Virus record (IMG/VR): IMGVR_UViG_3300024517_000097
Coordinates: 1-26,176 of that record
Reading direction: 5' to 3' (one strand)
Source of the DNA: a virus
DNA: 26,176 nt
Shown here in pieces: positions 1 through 7,647 of this stretch. Numbering within the stretch: the stretch's first letter is position 1; each line of letters starts with the position of its first letter. The notes below the pieces were generated by a model, which made no database searches, was not told the origin of the DNA, and saw nothing but the letters and a program-made list of their open reading frames with translations. Both the position numbers and the translations under genes were made by a program.

Positions 1-2305
1 TATCGGGTAGGGCTGCCCCACCTCTGATGTCTTGTCCAAGCTCTTGGATCTGCCGCATTTCGACACTATCGCCCAATAAACCTGCCTTGGCCCACTCATC
101 TACCTGGGCCGGATTTTTAAGTCCCGCCATCATTGACTTAGTTGCCTTTGCCCCGATTACTGGATTGAGTCTCCCTGCCACTTTCTGCATCCACCAACCA
201 CCAACCACATTTCTTACTTGGGTTGTCGGGTTGAACACAGTCAAGTTTTTATTGGCCATGTTGAACATACGCATGAATAGATTTAGCCCCTTGTTCGTGA
301 CGATATCCAACTCATCCATGTTCTCGAAAACCTTTTGAAACTCGGGCGTGGTATATAAGTTCTTCATCGCGCCGTATCGAGGATTGTCGGGTATCTGGGC
401 AGTGAGTCCGGCATCAGGATCCCCCTTGACTGACAAAAACCTGCCTTTGCCTGCTGGCCCCCTGCCTCTGAGTCCTTGTGCAGTGACCCTTTCAAAAAAT
501 TGACTTGTCTCTACGAATTGCGCTACTCGGCCAACTGTGTTTTGGTAGTTAACAAACGGATCTTTGTATTCGCCCCACAGCTTTCTAACTTCAATAGGTA
601 TCTCTTTGCGCTTTCTCGTCACCCCCATGTCCCGGCCAAACGTGGTTGAGAGGTGCCCCAGCATGTCCTTGCCTTTGGTGTCTAGCAGGTTGCCTACTTT
701 GATGGTAAGACGGGAATCCAGCAGTTCGGCGGCGCGGGGAGAAAGGTTATCGAGTTTTGTAAGTTTAAGTCCAAGGGTTTCGTTGAGATCTTTAAGGAGC
801 GCCTTTTCCTCCGAGTTGCGAATGTATCTCTTCGCCTCATTGACGATTTGTTCTGCTTCACTGCCTTGTTTTTTTGCTGACTTGAGAAATTTTTTCGCAT
901 AATCCGCTTCTTCAAACATTCGATATGCTCTAGTTAAATACGTATATTCATTATGATCTATGACTTGCTTCAACTCTGTGCTGATGCTGGTGCCTGGTAA
1001 ATCTCTAGCTGCCCGGCTCAGTCGTATTCGTTGCTTACGGGCTCGCTTTATGGCATTGGCGGTTTTAGGGCTGAAGCTGCCTAGTCCGGCACGAGTTTGT
1101 AGCGCATCGTTCACCCGATACCGGAATGCTGGTTGGTTCAGTTGCCCTGGGTGTTCTTCCTTGATTGCCTTTTTGAGTTGCTTGACCGTATAGAGAGCGC
1201 GATTTGTTTCAGCCGCGACGGCAGCATTCATTCCATGTTTCAGGTTGGCTACTTTAAGTGTAGGGAAATGCCCCTGGGGAGTAACTTGGTGTTTGATCCA
1301 AGCAAATGCGCCCTTGCTGAAATCTACTTCTGTCTCTGCCTGATACACTTCACGCAACAGGTGCTGGATCCTTCGTTTCGGTTGTCCTTTGAGTGCCCTG
1401 ATCGCTTGGATGCCGGATCCCACTCCTGCCAGTGCTGCCGCTTCGCCAAAATTCAATAGGTGGCTATCTGGTTTCCCTGCTAGTTCGGCCAACAAACCGG
1501 GCGCTGTTTTGGAATACGCTACGGCAGTTGTCCCTTCGGCAGCCATGAGTGCGGCAATTTTCGGTATTCCTTTCAGCCCTAATTTAGTCGCTCCCTTAAC
1601 TGCCCCGACACCACCAGCTACCAGTGACCCTACGGCAATTGCTGGATCCGTGAATCCTGTGCTTGGGTGGGCCAACGAGATAAGTCCCTTTAGTGTATCG
1701 GATCGTTCGCCTGTGACAAATTCGGTCTTGCCCCATGGAGTAGCTGCCTCTGCCGTTAGCTGCATCAACGACGGCACACCGGAGCGGGTCTTGGCCTCAT
1801 CGGACAATCTCTGCCATGCCTTGGGGTCGATTAACCGCAATAGCCTTTTACCGGCAGTAGCTGAGTTGCCCTGGATTTGGTAGTTGCCGAGCCTATTTAA
1901 CTCTTCATCCGATATGTCTTTGAGATCTTGTTCCGTGGCCTTTGACAACCCTGCCATAGTTGTTTCGGTGTCGAGCGACTGAAGTGGGATGCGAAGGTCT
2001 ACCGTGTCTTGCCGGGTATCGGTCCAAGTATTAGCCATGCCTCCCAGTTGAGATCGGGGCACTGGTGTTGTCTTTGGCGGGATAAGCAACTCATCCACCT
2101 CTCTATACACAATCCCTTGCGCCCCTTGGAGAAACTTAGTGGCCTCATCGTTGTCTGTTTCGTTGGCCAGGTAATCTGAGGCACCGGCATCTTCCAGAAT
2201 TGTTTGCTCAAAATACTGCTCACGCATCTGTGCCTTGCGTGCCCGTGACATAGATGCCATGGCAACAGGATCTTTGAATTGTGTTAGTAGTTCGGCGGCG
2301 GTCAT
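1..2305 (-). CDS. Giant internal virion protein, partial (runs off left edge)
   Basis: From ATG 2305 the frame is open for 768 codons to the left edge, so the N-terminal part only is present. The start TAATG is shared with the previous stop. The opening is MTAAELLTQFKDPVAMASMS, and a glycine/alanine-rich hydrophobic patch lies near residues 220-255. Two stretches resemble a region found in very large phage virion proteins: RKLWGEYKDP (about 575-584) with YQNTVGRVAQFVETSQFFER just after it, and NKNLTVFNPTTQVRNVVGG (about 685-703). These large proteins may carry lytic transglycosylase, ADP-ribosyltransferase or other domains. None is visible in this part. It takes the place of T7 gp16, an ejection protein. 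Confidence 0.83.
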   Translation of the reverse strand, partial: MTAAELLTQFKDPVAMASMSRARKAQMREQYFEQTILEDAGASDYLANETDNDEATKFLQGAQGIVYREVDELLIPPKTTPVPRSQLGGMANTWTDTRQDTVDLRIPLQSLDTETTMAGLSKATEQDLKDISDEELNRLGNYQIQGNSATAGKRLLRLIDPKAWQRLSDEAKTRSGVPSLMQLTAEAATPWGKTEFVTGERSDTLKGLISLAHPSTGFTDPAIAVGSLVAGGVGAVKGATKLGLKGIPKIAALMAAEGTTAVAYSKTAPGLLAELAGKPDSHLLNFGEAAALAGVGSGIQAIRALKGQPKRRIQHLLREVYQAETEVDFSKGAFAWIKHQVTPQGHFPTLKVANLKHGMNAAVAAETNRALYTVKQLKKAIKEEHPGQLNQPAFRYRVNDALQTRAGLGSFSPKTANAIKRARKQRIRLSRAARDLPGTSISTELKQVIDHNEYTYLTRAYRMFEEADYAKKFLKSAKKQGSEAEQIVNEAKRYIRNSEEKALLKDLNETLGLKLTKLDNLSPRAAELLDSRLTIKVGNLLDTKGKDMLGHLSTTFGRDMGVTRKRKEIPIEVRKLWGEYKDPFVNYQNTVGRVAQFVETSQFFERVTAQGLRGRGPAGKGRFLSVKGDPDAGLTAQIPDNPRYGAMKNLYTTPEFQKVFENMDELDIVTNKGLNLFMRMFNMANKNLTVFNPTTQVRNVVGGWWMQKVAGRLNPVIGAKATKSMMAGLKNPAQVDEWAKAGLLGDSVEMRQIQELGQDIRGGAALPD

Positions 2306-3312
2306 TAGTTCCTTGCCCCTTGTCTAAATCGGTCTAGTGCTTTTGTGGCGTTGTTTTTCGGGTTGATAGGTGTTTTGGACGTGGGCTTGTAGCTGGCAGG
2401 CAGAGATGATGTGCCGCTGTTGATGTCCTTTGTCAGCGATTCGTTTTCTGATTTTAGCTGTTTTATCATCTTTGTCGCAGCATCTCGTCTCTCCTGGGTA
2501 ACATCGAATTCATCACCCGCTATTTTTTCATAGTGCAGCATGAGATCCCTATTGTCGCTTCGCTCTTTTTTCCACCCATCGATTCGTCTGTCTGCTCGTC
2601 GAGCCACTTCAAATGCTACCTGCTGCTCCATGCGTGCCCTAGTTGACGGATCCACTTTGTCTTTGTCGAGGATATGGATTGCGCCATTAGCACCGACCAA
2701 GTAAGGGTATTTCTCACCGGTATCTGGATCAACCCAAGTGTATTGTTCTGGCGCCACATCTTTTTTCTGCGTTTTCGACCGGATGTCAGCGTCAATAGCA
2801 TACATTTTGCTTATGTCATTTATCAGCGAGGTAGTCAACCGAATATCTTTTTGATTGAATGTCTCGGCCATGCCACTCCACGCTTCTCGGAAGCTGCTGT
2901 CCTTTGACACATTGGACAGGTGGTTTTTGAATACTGCCAGTCCTTCTTGATTGTTTCGTCGCTCCTCTGTCTCGCGCTGCCGTTGTTTTTTCATTACATC
3001 GGCTTGCTCCTGCTGCCTCTGCATAGCTTTGACCTGAGCGTATTGCCCTAGCATCTCTGCCTTTGCTGCTGGCGACATGTTTACCAGGTGTTTCGGGTCA
3101 ATGATGCTCTCCTGCTTTTGGATAGCGTCAAACGCCTTACCCATGGCAATTATCTTCTTCTGCTTCTCTTCTTCCGCTTTCTCTAGCAGTTTATTCTTTT
3201 GTTTGTTCAGACCTAGCTGGGCCAATCCACTACCAATACCTTGGCCGAATTGTGAAATGCCTTGCCCAATAGATTGGTCGCCTCTGTATTGTATACCTGG
3301 ATTGTATGGCAT
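2305..3312 (-). CDS. Internal virion / ejection protein, second of three (gp15-like position)
   Basis: This 335-residue protein opens with a Gly/Gln-rich stretch (GDQSIGQGISQFGQGIGSGL, 11-30). A long coiled-coil helix follows, rich in Lys, Glu and Gln (about 35-125), then a helical core, a short beta patch (YTWVDPDTGEKYPYLVGANG, about 191-210) and a basic C-terminus. Long helical, Gln-rich proteins at this place in podoviruses are internal core or ejection proteins. I see no catalytic motif. Its TAA overlaps the ATG of the giant gene downstream (TAATG). The role rests on composition and order. Confidence 0.7.
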   Translation of the reverse strand: MPYNPGIQYRGDQSIGQGISQFGQGIGSGLAQLGLNKQKNKLLEKAEEEKQKKIIAMGKAFDAIQKQESIIDPKHLVNMSPAAKAEMLGQYAQVKAMQRQQEQADVMKKQRQRETEERRNNQEGLAVFKNHLSNVSKDSSFREAWSGMAETFNQKDIRLTTSLINDISKMYAIDADIRSKTQKKDVAPEQYTWVDPDTGEKYPYLVGANGAIHILDKDKVDPSTRARMEQQVAFEVARRADRRIDGWKKERSDNRDLMLHYEKIAGDEFDVTQERRDAATKMIKQLKSENESLTKDINSGTSSLPASYKPTSKTPINPKNNATKALDRFRQGARN

Positions 3313-3319
3313 GTTATTT

Positions 3320-3323
3320 CTCC
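3320..3323 (-). promoter_or_regulatory. Ribosome binding site of the second ejection gene
   Basis: On the minus strand GGAG is followed by a 7-base spacer (AAATAAC) and the ATG at 3312. It lies in the 23-base gap after the preceding gene, so this gene has its own initiation signal and is not coupled by overlap. Confidence 0.65.
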
Positions 3324-3335
3324 GAATTGTCTGTA

Positions 3336-4154
3336 TTATCCCCCCATCCCGAACGCACCACCGGCAATACTTCCAAAGGCGCCTATGGCAGCCCCGGATA
3401 GGGCAGCTTTGTTGTTAGCGTTGGCGATGTTTGCCGCACTGGCAGCGTTGAAATTGGTGTTATACACGTCTGATGCGTAGCCGGACTCTGGGTTGAATAG
3501 ATTGCCTGGGTTAAGTGAGTTCGCTTGGCCAAACACGGATCCACCTTCCAGCGGGTTGCGTCCTGACCGGCCTAGAATGGCTAAAAATGGATCGGCAGAA
3601 GTTGCCTGGTTGAGCCCCACCACTCGATCTGCGAAACCCCTCGACTGATTGCGGTATCTATCATACTCACTTGCCGTGAACCGGGCCTCATTAAACACAT
3701 CTGACGGTCCCATGCCAAACCCTCTTGCCGACTGTCCAGCCCGTATTGCCTGCTGAGATTCGCGCAGTAGCCCAGCGTCCATGCCTCCCGATTGCAAACC
3801 TGCTAGTGCTTGTGTGTTCATTTCTGCCATCAAAGCTGCCTGTTCTGGATTGGCGGCCCTAAATGCTTCCATGGCCCTAGTGCCAAGATCTTCTACGTCA
3901 GTTAAATCTGCCTCGCGTTGAGAGCGGTTGCTGGTTTCGGCAATAGTGTCTAGTTCACTGGACGCACTTTTAAACAGCTCCAACATTTGCGGGGTCATAG
4001 TCTTAGCTATGTCCATGTCTAGCTGGGCGTATTGGGGCCGAAACTCTCTTTCAGCGTCAAATTTATCGCCTGCCAGATCGTATTGTGCTTGGAGGGTTTC
4101 TCGCGTCTCGTCGTAATAGTTGCGAGGCTCAACAGGTTCTACTTTAGATCCCAT
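3336..4154 (-). CDS. Internal virion / ejection protein, first of three (gp14-like position)
   Basis: The 272-residue product is helical at the start (YYDETRETLQAQYDLAGDKF) and Gln/Ala/Met-rich in the middle (NPEQAALMAEMNTQALAGLQ, ARGFGMGPSDVFNEARF). The tail is Gly/Ala-rich and hydrophobic (AALSGAAIGAFGSIAGGAFG). In podoviruses, such proteins lie in the head or tail and form part of the channel that carries DNA across the envelope. The hydrophobic end would suit insertion into a membrane. The identification comes from composition, size and order (three such genes after the fibres), not from a clear family signature. A Gly-rich C-terminus of this kind is common in such proteins. Confidence 0.68.
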   Translation of the reverse strand: MGSKVEPVEPRNYYDETRETLQAQYDLAGDKFDAEREFRPQYAQLDMDIAKTMTPQMLELFKSASSELDTIAETSNRSQREADLTDVEDLGTRAMEAFRAANPEQAALMAEMNTQALAGLQSGGMDAGLLRESQQAIRAGQSARGFGMGPSDVFNEARFTASEYDRYRNQSRGFADRVVGLNQATSADPFLAILGRSGRNPLEGGSVFGQANSLNPGNLFNPESGYASDVYNTNFNAASAANIANANNKAALSGAAIGAFGSIAGGAFGMGG

Positions 4155-4488
4155 ATAATATCTTTCTTTCTACTGCGTCAGTCTTGTAAATTTTCAAACG
4201 GTCCCTTCTGTGCCATGCGAGCCACGGCAGTCTATATGGTGTGATTTGGACAAACCTTTTGAGGGGTCGATTTCCTGCCGCCGTCCAAACAAACCAGCAA
4301 TTCTTGACAGCAAACTCCGCTTCGATCTTGAGGAACTTGTGGGGCTCGTCGACATTGACCGGTCGTGCCATGATGAACTCTGTAGGACTGGACCACACGC
4401 ATCCATACTGCATATGTAACATGAGGTCGGTGGCAAATGGCCGGTCTTTAGGTTCATATAGTTTAAGCGCATGTTCGAGTGGAGTCAA
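4144..4488 (-). CDS. Hypothetical phage protein with TTG start
   Basis: The 114-residue protein has no ATG at its beginning. TTG 4488, one base after the previous TAA (TAATTTG), gives MTPLEHALKLYEPKDRPFAT. Conserved-looking parts are FIMARPVNVDEPHKFLKIEA and the C-terminal LPWLAWHRRDRLKIYKTDA. That W-x-RR-x-R pattern is seen in small proteins of unknown function near phage tail genes. It is basic and aromatic, with no membrane segment. Its stop overlaps the start of the first ejection protein by 11 bases. Confidence 0.7.
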   Translation of the reverse strand: MTPLEHALKLYEPKDRPFATDLMLHMQYGCVWSSPTEFIMARPVNVDEPHKFLKIEAEFAVKNCWFVWTAAGNRPLKRFVQITPYRLPWLAWHRRDRLKIYKTDAVERKILYGI

Positions 4489-4489
4489 A

Positions 4490-5572
4490 TTATAGTAGTT
4501 CTAATACTCGGCATCTGACATTACCAAACCCTGTGCCTGAGCCAAACACCATGCCGGGAGTTGCGGCAGAGTTGACGTGGATTGTTCTAGCATTTGTGAT
4601 AGCATCCGGCACAATGAATACGCTGATGTAAACTGTTCCTGTCTCAGTGCTAGTAGTAAACCAACCCTTGGCGCTTACGTGATACAAATAGTCGCTACTG
4701 CTCGTTGTTACAAAATATGTTGGGCCTCCTGCAAGTTTCGTGGTGTGGGCATCTGCGGCAGTGTTGTAAGCAATCAATACGCACTCAGTTGCTGGTGTGC
4801 CTCCCCCTTCTGCGAGATAGGCAAAATCACACTCGACCCATATCTTGGAACTCTCGTGGACTTTGGTGTATGAGAATTGTGCGATTAGTGGTGTGTTGGT
4901 CAGTCCATCATGGTATGCCAAGGCCGTGTCGATGTTTGAGTTGCCTGACTCGGGATGGAAAAATAAATTGTTGGCGCCACCAGGTTCTGGGATTGCGTCC
5001 ATGTCCAACGAGAAAGCAGTATCGTTAGAAAAGTATGCTGCCGTTGCCCCACCAATGCCGTTAAGTGTTGCGTAGTTAACCGGGTTGCCGCTACTGTCGA
5101 TGATAGGCACTCGCTCTACACCAGTGATAGTTGTGTCCTCGGTCAGTCCATTGAATTGAATCTTTGCCGTAGTGACCGAATCGTTTGCCAGCATGGCTGT
5201 TTCAACTGCTCCGGCCTGGATTGTTGCGGCGCCCGTACTGTCTACCACGACGTCTCCTGAGATAGTGTATGCAACAGCCGTGTTGGCAGTAGATCCGATT
5301 AGAAATTGTCCCGCTGTTAAAATCGTTTCGGCAGCCAGACCACTAGTGTTGCCGACTAACACCTTACCTTCTGCCAGGGCAATCTTGGTTGAGGTGATAT
5401 CGGCAGTGCCAGAGATGTGTTCGTTTTTAACGCTACCGGCAGCCAAGCTTTGTCCTGCTACGGATCCCTGGATTGTCACGGTTGGTTTGGCTAGTTGGTT
5501 CAGCTTGGCCTTGGTGACATCCTCGGTCGCATTGAAGTCGTAGCCTGGTGTTAGTGCTGCTGAGATTGACAT
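4490..5572 (-). CDS. Fibre-like protein, paralogue 2
   Basis: This 360-residue protein is a full-length paralogue of the previous gene. It has the N-terminal anchor MSISAALTPGYDFNATEDVT then KAKLNQLAKPTV, followed by ITSTKIALAEGKVLVGNTSG, the junction GAVETAMLANDSVTTAKI and the same C-terminal beta domain (LIAQFSYTKVHESSKIWVEC, YHVSAKGWFTTSTETGTVYI, PGMVFGSGTG). It lacks the poly-serine run. The pair probably arose by tandem duplication and diverged, as expected for receptor-binding or decorating fibres. The gene starts one base after the paralogue's stop. Its stop lies next to a TTG start for the following gene. Confidence 0.78.
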   Translation of the reverse strand: MSISAALTPGYDFNATEDVTKAKLNQLAKPTVTIQGSVAGQSLAAGSVKNEHISGTADITSTKIALAEGKVLVGNTSGLAAETILTAGQFLIGSTANTAVAYTISGDVVVDSTGAATIQAGAVETAMLANDSVTTAKIQFNGLTEDTTITGVERVPIIDSSGNPVNYATLNGIGGATAAYFSNDTAFSLDMDAIPEPGGANNLFFHPESGNSNIDTALAYHDGLTNTPLIAQFSYTKVHESSKIWVECDFAYLAEGGGTPATECVLIAYNTAADAHTTKLAGGPTYFVTTSSSDYLYHVSAKGWFTTSTETGTVYISVFIVPDAITNARTIHVNSAATPGMVFGSGTGFGNVRCRVLELL

Positions 5573-5573
5573 A

Positions 5574-6758
5574 TTATTCGGGAGTAGCTACTTCGGTGAT
5601 AGTGCATTTTAAATTTTTGAGATCGCCATACATTTGCCCCGGCACTGAGGTTTTGTTGATCCAGTATTGCCTGCCTTGGACTGGGAAGACATCCGGCACA
5701 ACCCACACTGATATGTATACGTTGCCTGGGGCATCTGTGGTGCTAAAATATCCGCTGGGGGAACAATGCAGAACTTGGTATCTCAGCCCTTGACCCGGCA
5801 GATTGGTATCTGTAGAGACAATGTGTTTCGGGGGCGATATGATTTTTGCCGCAAACGTAGTAGAGCTTGTGCCGTAGGCAATGACAATAGACTCAACTGC
5901 CTTTGTTAAGAAGCCGTTGTATAACCGCATCAGAGCAAAGTCCATTTCTATCCATAGATCAGAGTTAGTGAGTTGCTTGGCATACGTCCATTGATGAATC
6001 ATCGGGATGCCATCAGTTTCTACATTGTTGTAGTTTTCACCCATGGCATGGTCTAGATCTACGTTGCCTGTTTCTAGATCAAACCACAAATCATCATCGG
6101 GTGCCGGGGGGATAGTTACTTTCTCATTTACGTTGTTCGATATATAACTAAACTCCACATCATCAGACAGCAAAACAGTATGCGTCCTATGAACATCTTT
6201 TGAGGTAACATAGCTGATTGGATCCCCAGTATTATTGATAATAGGTATCCTTTCCGCGCCATCCATATCTATGTCTTCCGTCAGCACCAACTGAACGGCA
6301 CTTTCATCGGCGGCATCGGTATCTAGCTCGGTAGTATCCACAGCATCATTTGCTATTGTGGCTTGAGCTACCAGCACACTTGAAGACGAGGACGATGAAG
6401 ACGACGATGAATAGGCCCAGGCAAGTGTCATATCCCCGCTGAGACTAACTGCCTCTGCCTTACTTGCGGCTGATCCGGCCAACAGTTCCGCTTCATCCAA
6501 ATCTTGTAGGTCGGCTTTGCCACTAGCATTACCTACATACACGTCGCCTCGGTCTAGAGAAAACTTAGTAGACGTAATGGCATCTTTCTCGGCACTGCTG
6601 AGATGTGTATCAGTTATATTATTAACAGTAAGCGCCAAGCTACCGATAGCCCCTTGCACGTCGATAGTAGGTTTGCCCAAAAGGTTTAGCTTCTCCCGTG
6701 TCACCTCTTCGTCATCGTCGAGAATGTGTCCTGGGAATATGTCTACTTCTGTTGCCAT
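5574..6758 (-). CDS. Fibre-like protein, paralogue 1, with poly-serine linker
   Basis: This 394-residue protein has the shared N-terminal anchor (PGHILDDDEEVTREKLNLLG, 9-28, then KPTIDVQG). A repeat-like region ITSTKFSLDRGDVYVGNASG (61-80) follows, then a run of 11 serines (117-127), and a large C-terminal beta domain (about 175-394). It matches the 360-residue neighbour along most of its length: GAERIPIINNTGDPISY against GVERVPIIDSSGNPVNY, and GNVYISVWVVPDV against GTVYISVFIVPDA. The C-terminal half looks like a jelly-roll carbohydrate-binding or tip domain. A receptor-binding role is inferred. Serines in the run use mostly TCN codons, as in a slipping repeat. Confidence 0.78.
   Translation of the reverse strand: MATEVDIFPGHILDDDEEVTREKLNLLGKPTIDVQGAIGSLALTVNNITDTHLSSAEKDAITSTKFSLDRGDVYVGNASGKADLQDLDEAELLAGSAASKAEAVSLSGDMTLAWAYSSSSSSSSSSSVLVAQATIANDAVDTTELDTDAADESAVQLVLTEDIDMDGAERIPIINNTGDPISYVTSKDVHRTHTVLLSDDVEFSYISNNVNEKVTIPPAPDDDLWFDLETGNVDLDHAMGENYNNVETDGIPMIHQWTYAKQLTNSDLWIEMDFALMRLYNGFLTKAVESIVIAYGTSSTTFAAKIISPPKHIVSTDTNLPGQGLRYQVLHCSPSGYFSTTDAPGNVYISVWVVPDVFPVQGRQYWINKTSVPGQMYGDLKNLKCTITEVATPE
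6378..6410 (-). repeat. Poly-serine codon run
   Basis: Eleven consecutive serine codons (ten TCN and one AGT) encode residues 117-127 of the fibre-like protein. The plus strand reads as imperfect GAC/GAT/GAA trinucleotide repeats. The paralogue has no such run at the aligned place. Confidence 0.9.
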
Positions 6759-6764
6759 GCTAGT

Positions 6765-7646
6765 CTATACCGCTTCCACTATAATCCCAATATTTTCCAG
6801 GGCACTGATGATTGAGTCAATGGCAGTCCTAGCTTCGGAATCTTGGGTGCTGCCGCCAGTTGGTGAGTTAATGACGGATGCCTGGACAGTAGGAGTTTGA
6901 CCATACATACCTATTGTGCTGCCATCGCCTATTTGGAATACGCTCGTGCCGTTGTCCGTGAAGTCCGCTATATCCCCAGTGCTTGTTTGGTTTACAATTA
7001 ATGTCGTTGTCGTATCTTGTGCTGTGACATTTAGATGACCGTCTGACAGAGTAGCATCCCCCGCCTGTAGAGCTATAAAACCGTTTACCATGTCGATGTT
7101 GCCCAATGGTATGTGTAGACTCAGTATCTCTCCTCCGGATCCAACGTATAATCCTTTGGTAGCCTGAACTCCATTATCATCGTCGTAGTAGATATATGAT
7201 ACATCTGTTTTTGGCACCCCAGAACTGCTCGCGTAAGGAATGGACTGATTCGCCCAAGCGCCCATCCCCGTACCCCCACTTGCCGGGGTAATGGGTATGC
7301 CAGCAGATATAGTGCTAATCACCGCAGCCGAGGCAACGATGTTGGTGACATATAAATTGCGAAATATTTTTGCTGGTATGAGCGAACCGAGGTCTACGGT
7401 ATTAGTGACGGCAGGTAGTATGTGCCCGGTCACGGTAGAGGTTCCGGTATTAACAAACTCCGCTGTGTTTAGTGCTGTAAAATATCCATTGGAAAAAGGA
7501 ACCCCAGACGAACCGATATCTGCCGCATCACCCGTCTCCCGAAACACACCAGTGTCTACGTATATCGCATTAATAGGGTCGCTCGATGTCCCAATATCAA
7601 TCTGGTGTAAGTCATCTATTACAATTGACGAAAGCAGTCTCGGCAT
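6765..7646 (-). CDS. Tail fibre protein with LGS-type repeats
   Basis: The 293-residue protein has three related stretches in its N-terminal third: DIGTSSDPINAIYVDTGV (17-34), DIGSSGVPFSNGYFTALN (43-60) and DLGSLIPAKIFRNLYVTN (85-102). This repeat is typical of trimeric fibre shafts. PASGGTGMGAWANQSIPYAS (121-140) is the common GGTG linker. The C-terminal MYGQTPTVQASV...SEARTAIDSIISALENIGII (247-289) is a widespread phage fibre end, probably a trimerising helix. The gene begins one base after the previous stop and ends six bases before the next start. Fibre identity is well supported, and the target is unknown. Confidence 0.8.
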   Translation of the reverse strand: MPRLLSSIVIDDLHQIDIGTSSDPINAIYVDTGVFRETGDAADIGSSGVPFSNGYFTALNTAEFVNTGTSTVTGHILPAVTNTVDLGSLIPAKIFRNLYVTNIVASAAVISTISAGIPITPASGGTGMGAWANQSIPYASSSGVPKTDVSYIYYDDDNGVQATKGLYVGSGGEILSLHIPLGNIDMVNGFIALQAGDATLSDGHLNVTAQDTTTTLIVNQTSTGDIADFTDNGTSVFQIGDGSTIGMYGQTPTVQASVINSPTGGSTQDSEARTAIDSIISALENIGIIVEAV

Positions 7647-7647
7647 G

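Noticed and set aside
564-1883. Several plus-strand open frames of 77-164 codons over the left end
   Set aside because: They are antisense to the 768-codon minus-strand frame, which shows coherent virion-protein motifs and a coupled start. The plus-strand products are Ser/Pro/Leu-rich with no recognisable motif.
5172-5543. Plus-strand frame of 123 codons within the tail fibre region
   Set aside because: It mirrors the repetitive Ala/Thr/Val codons of the opposite-strand fibre gene. It has no ribosome site, and all real neighbours are on the minus strand.
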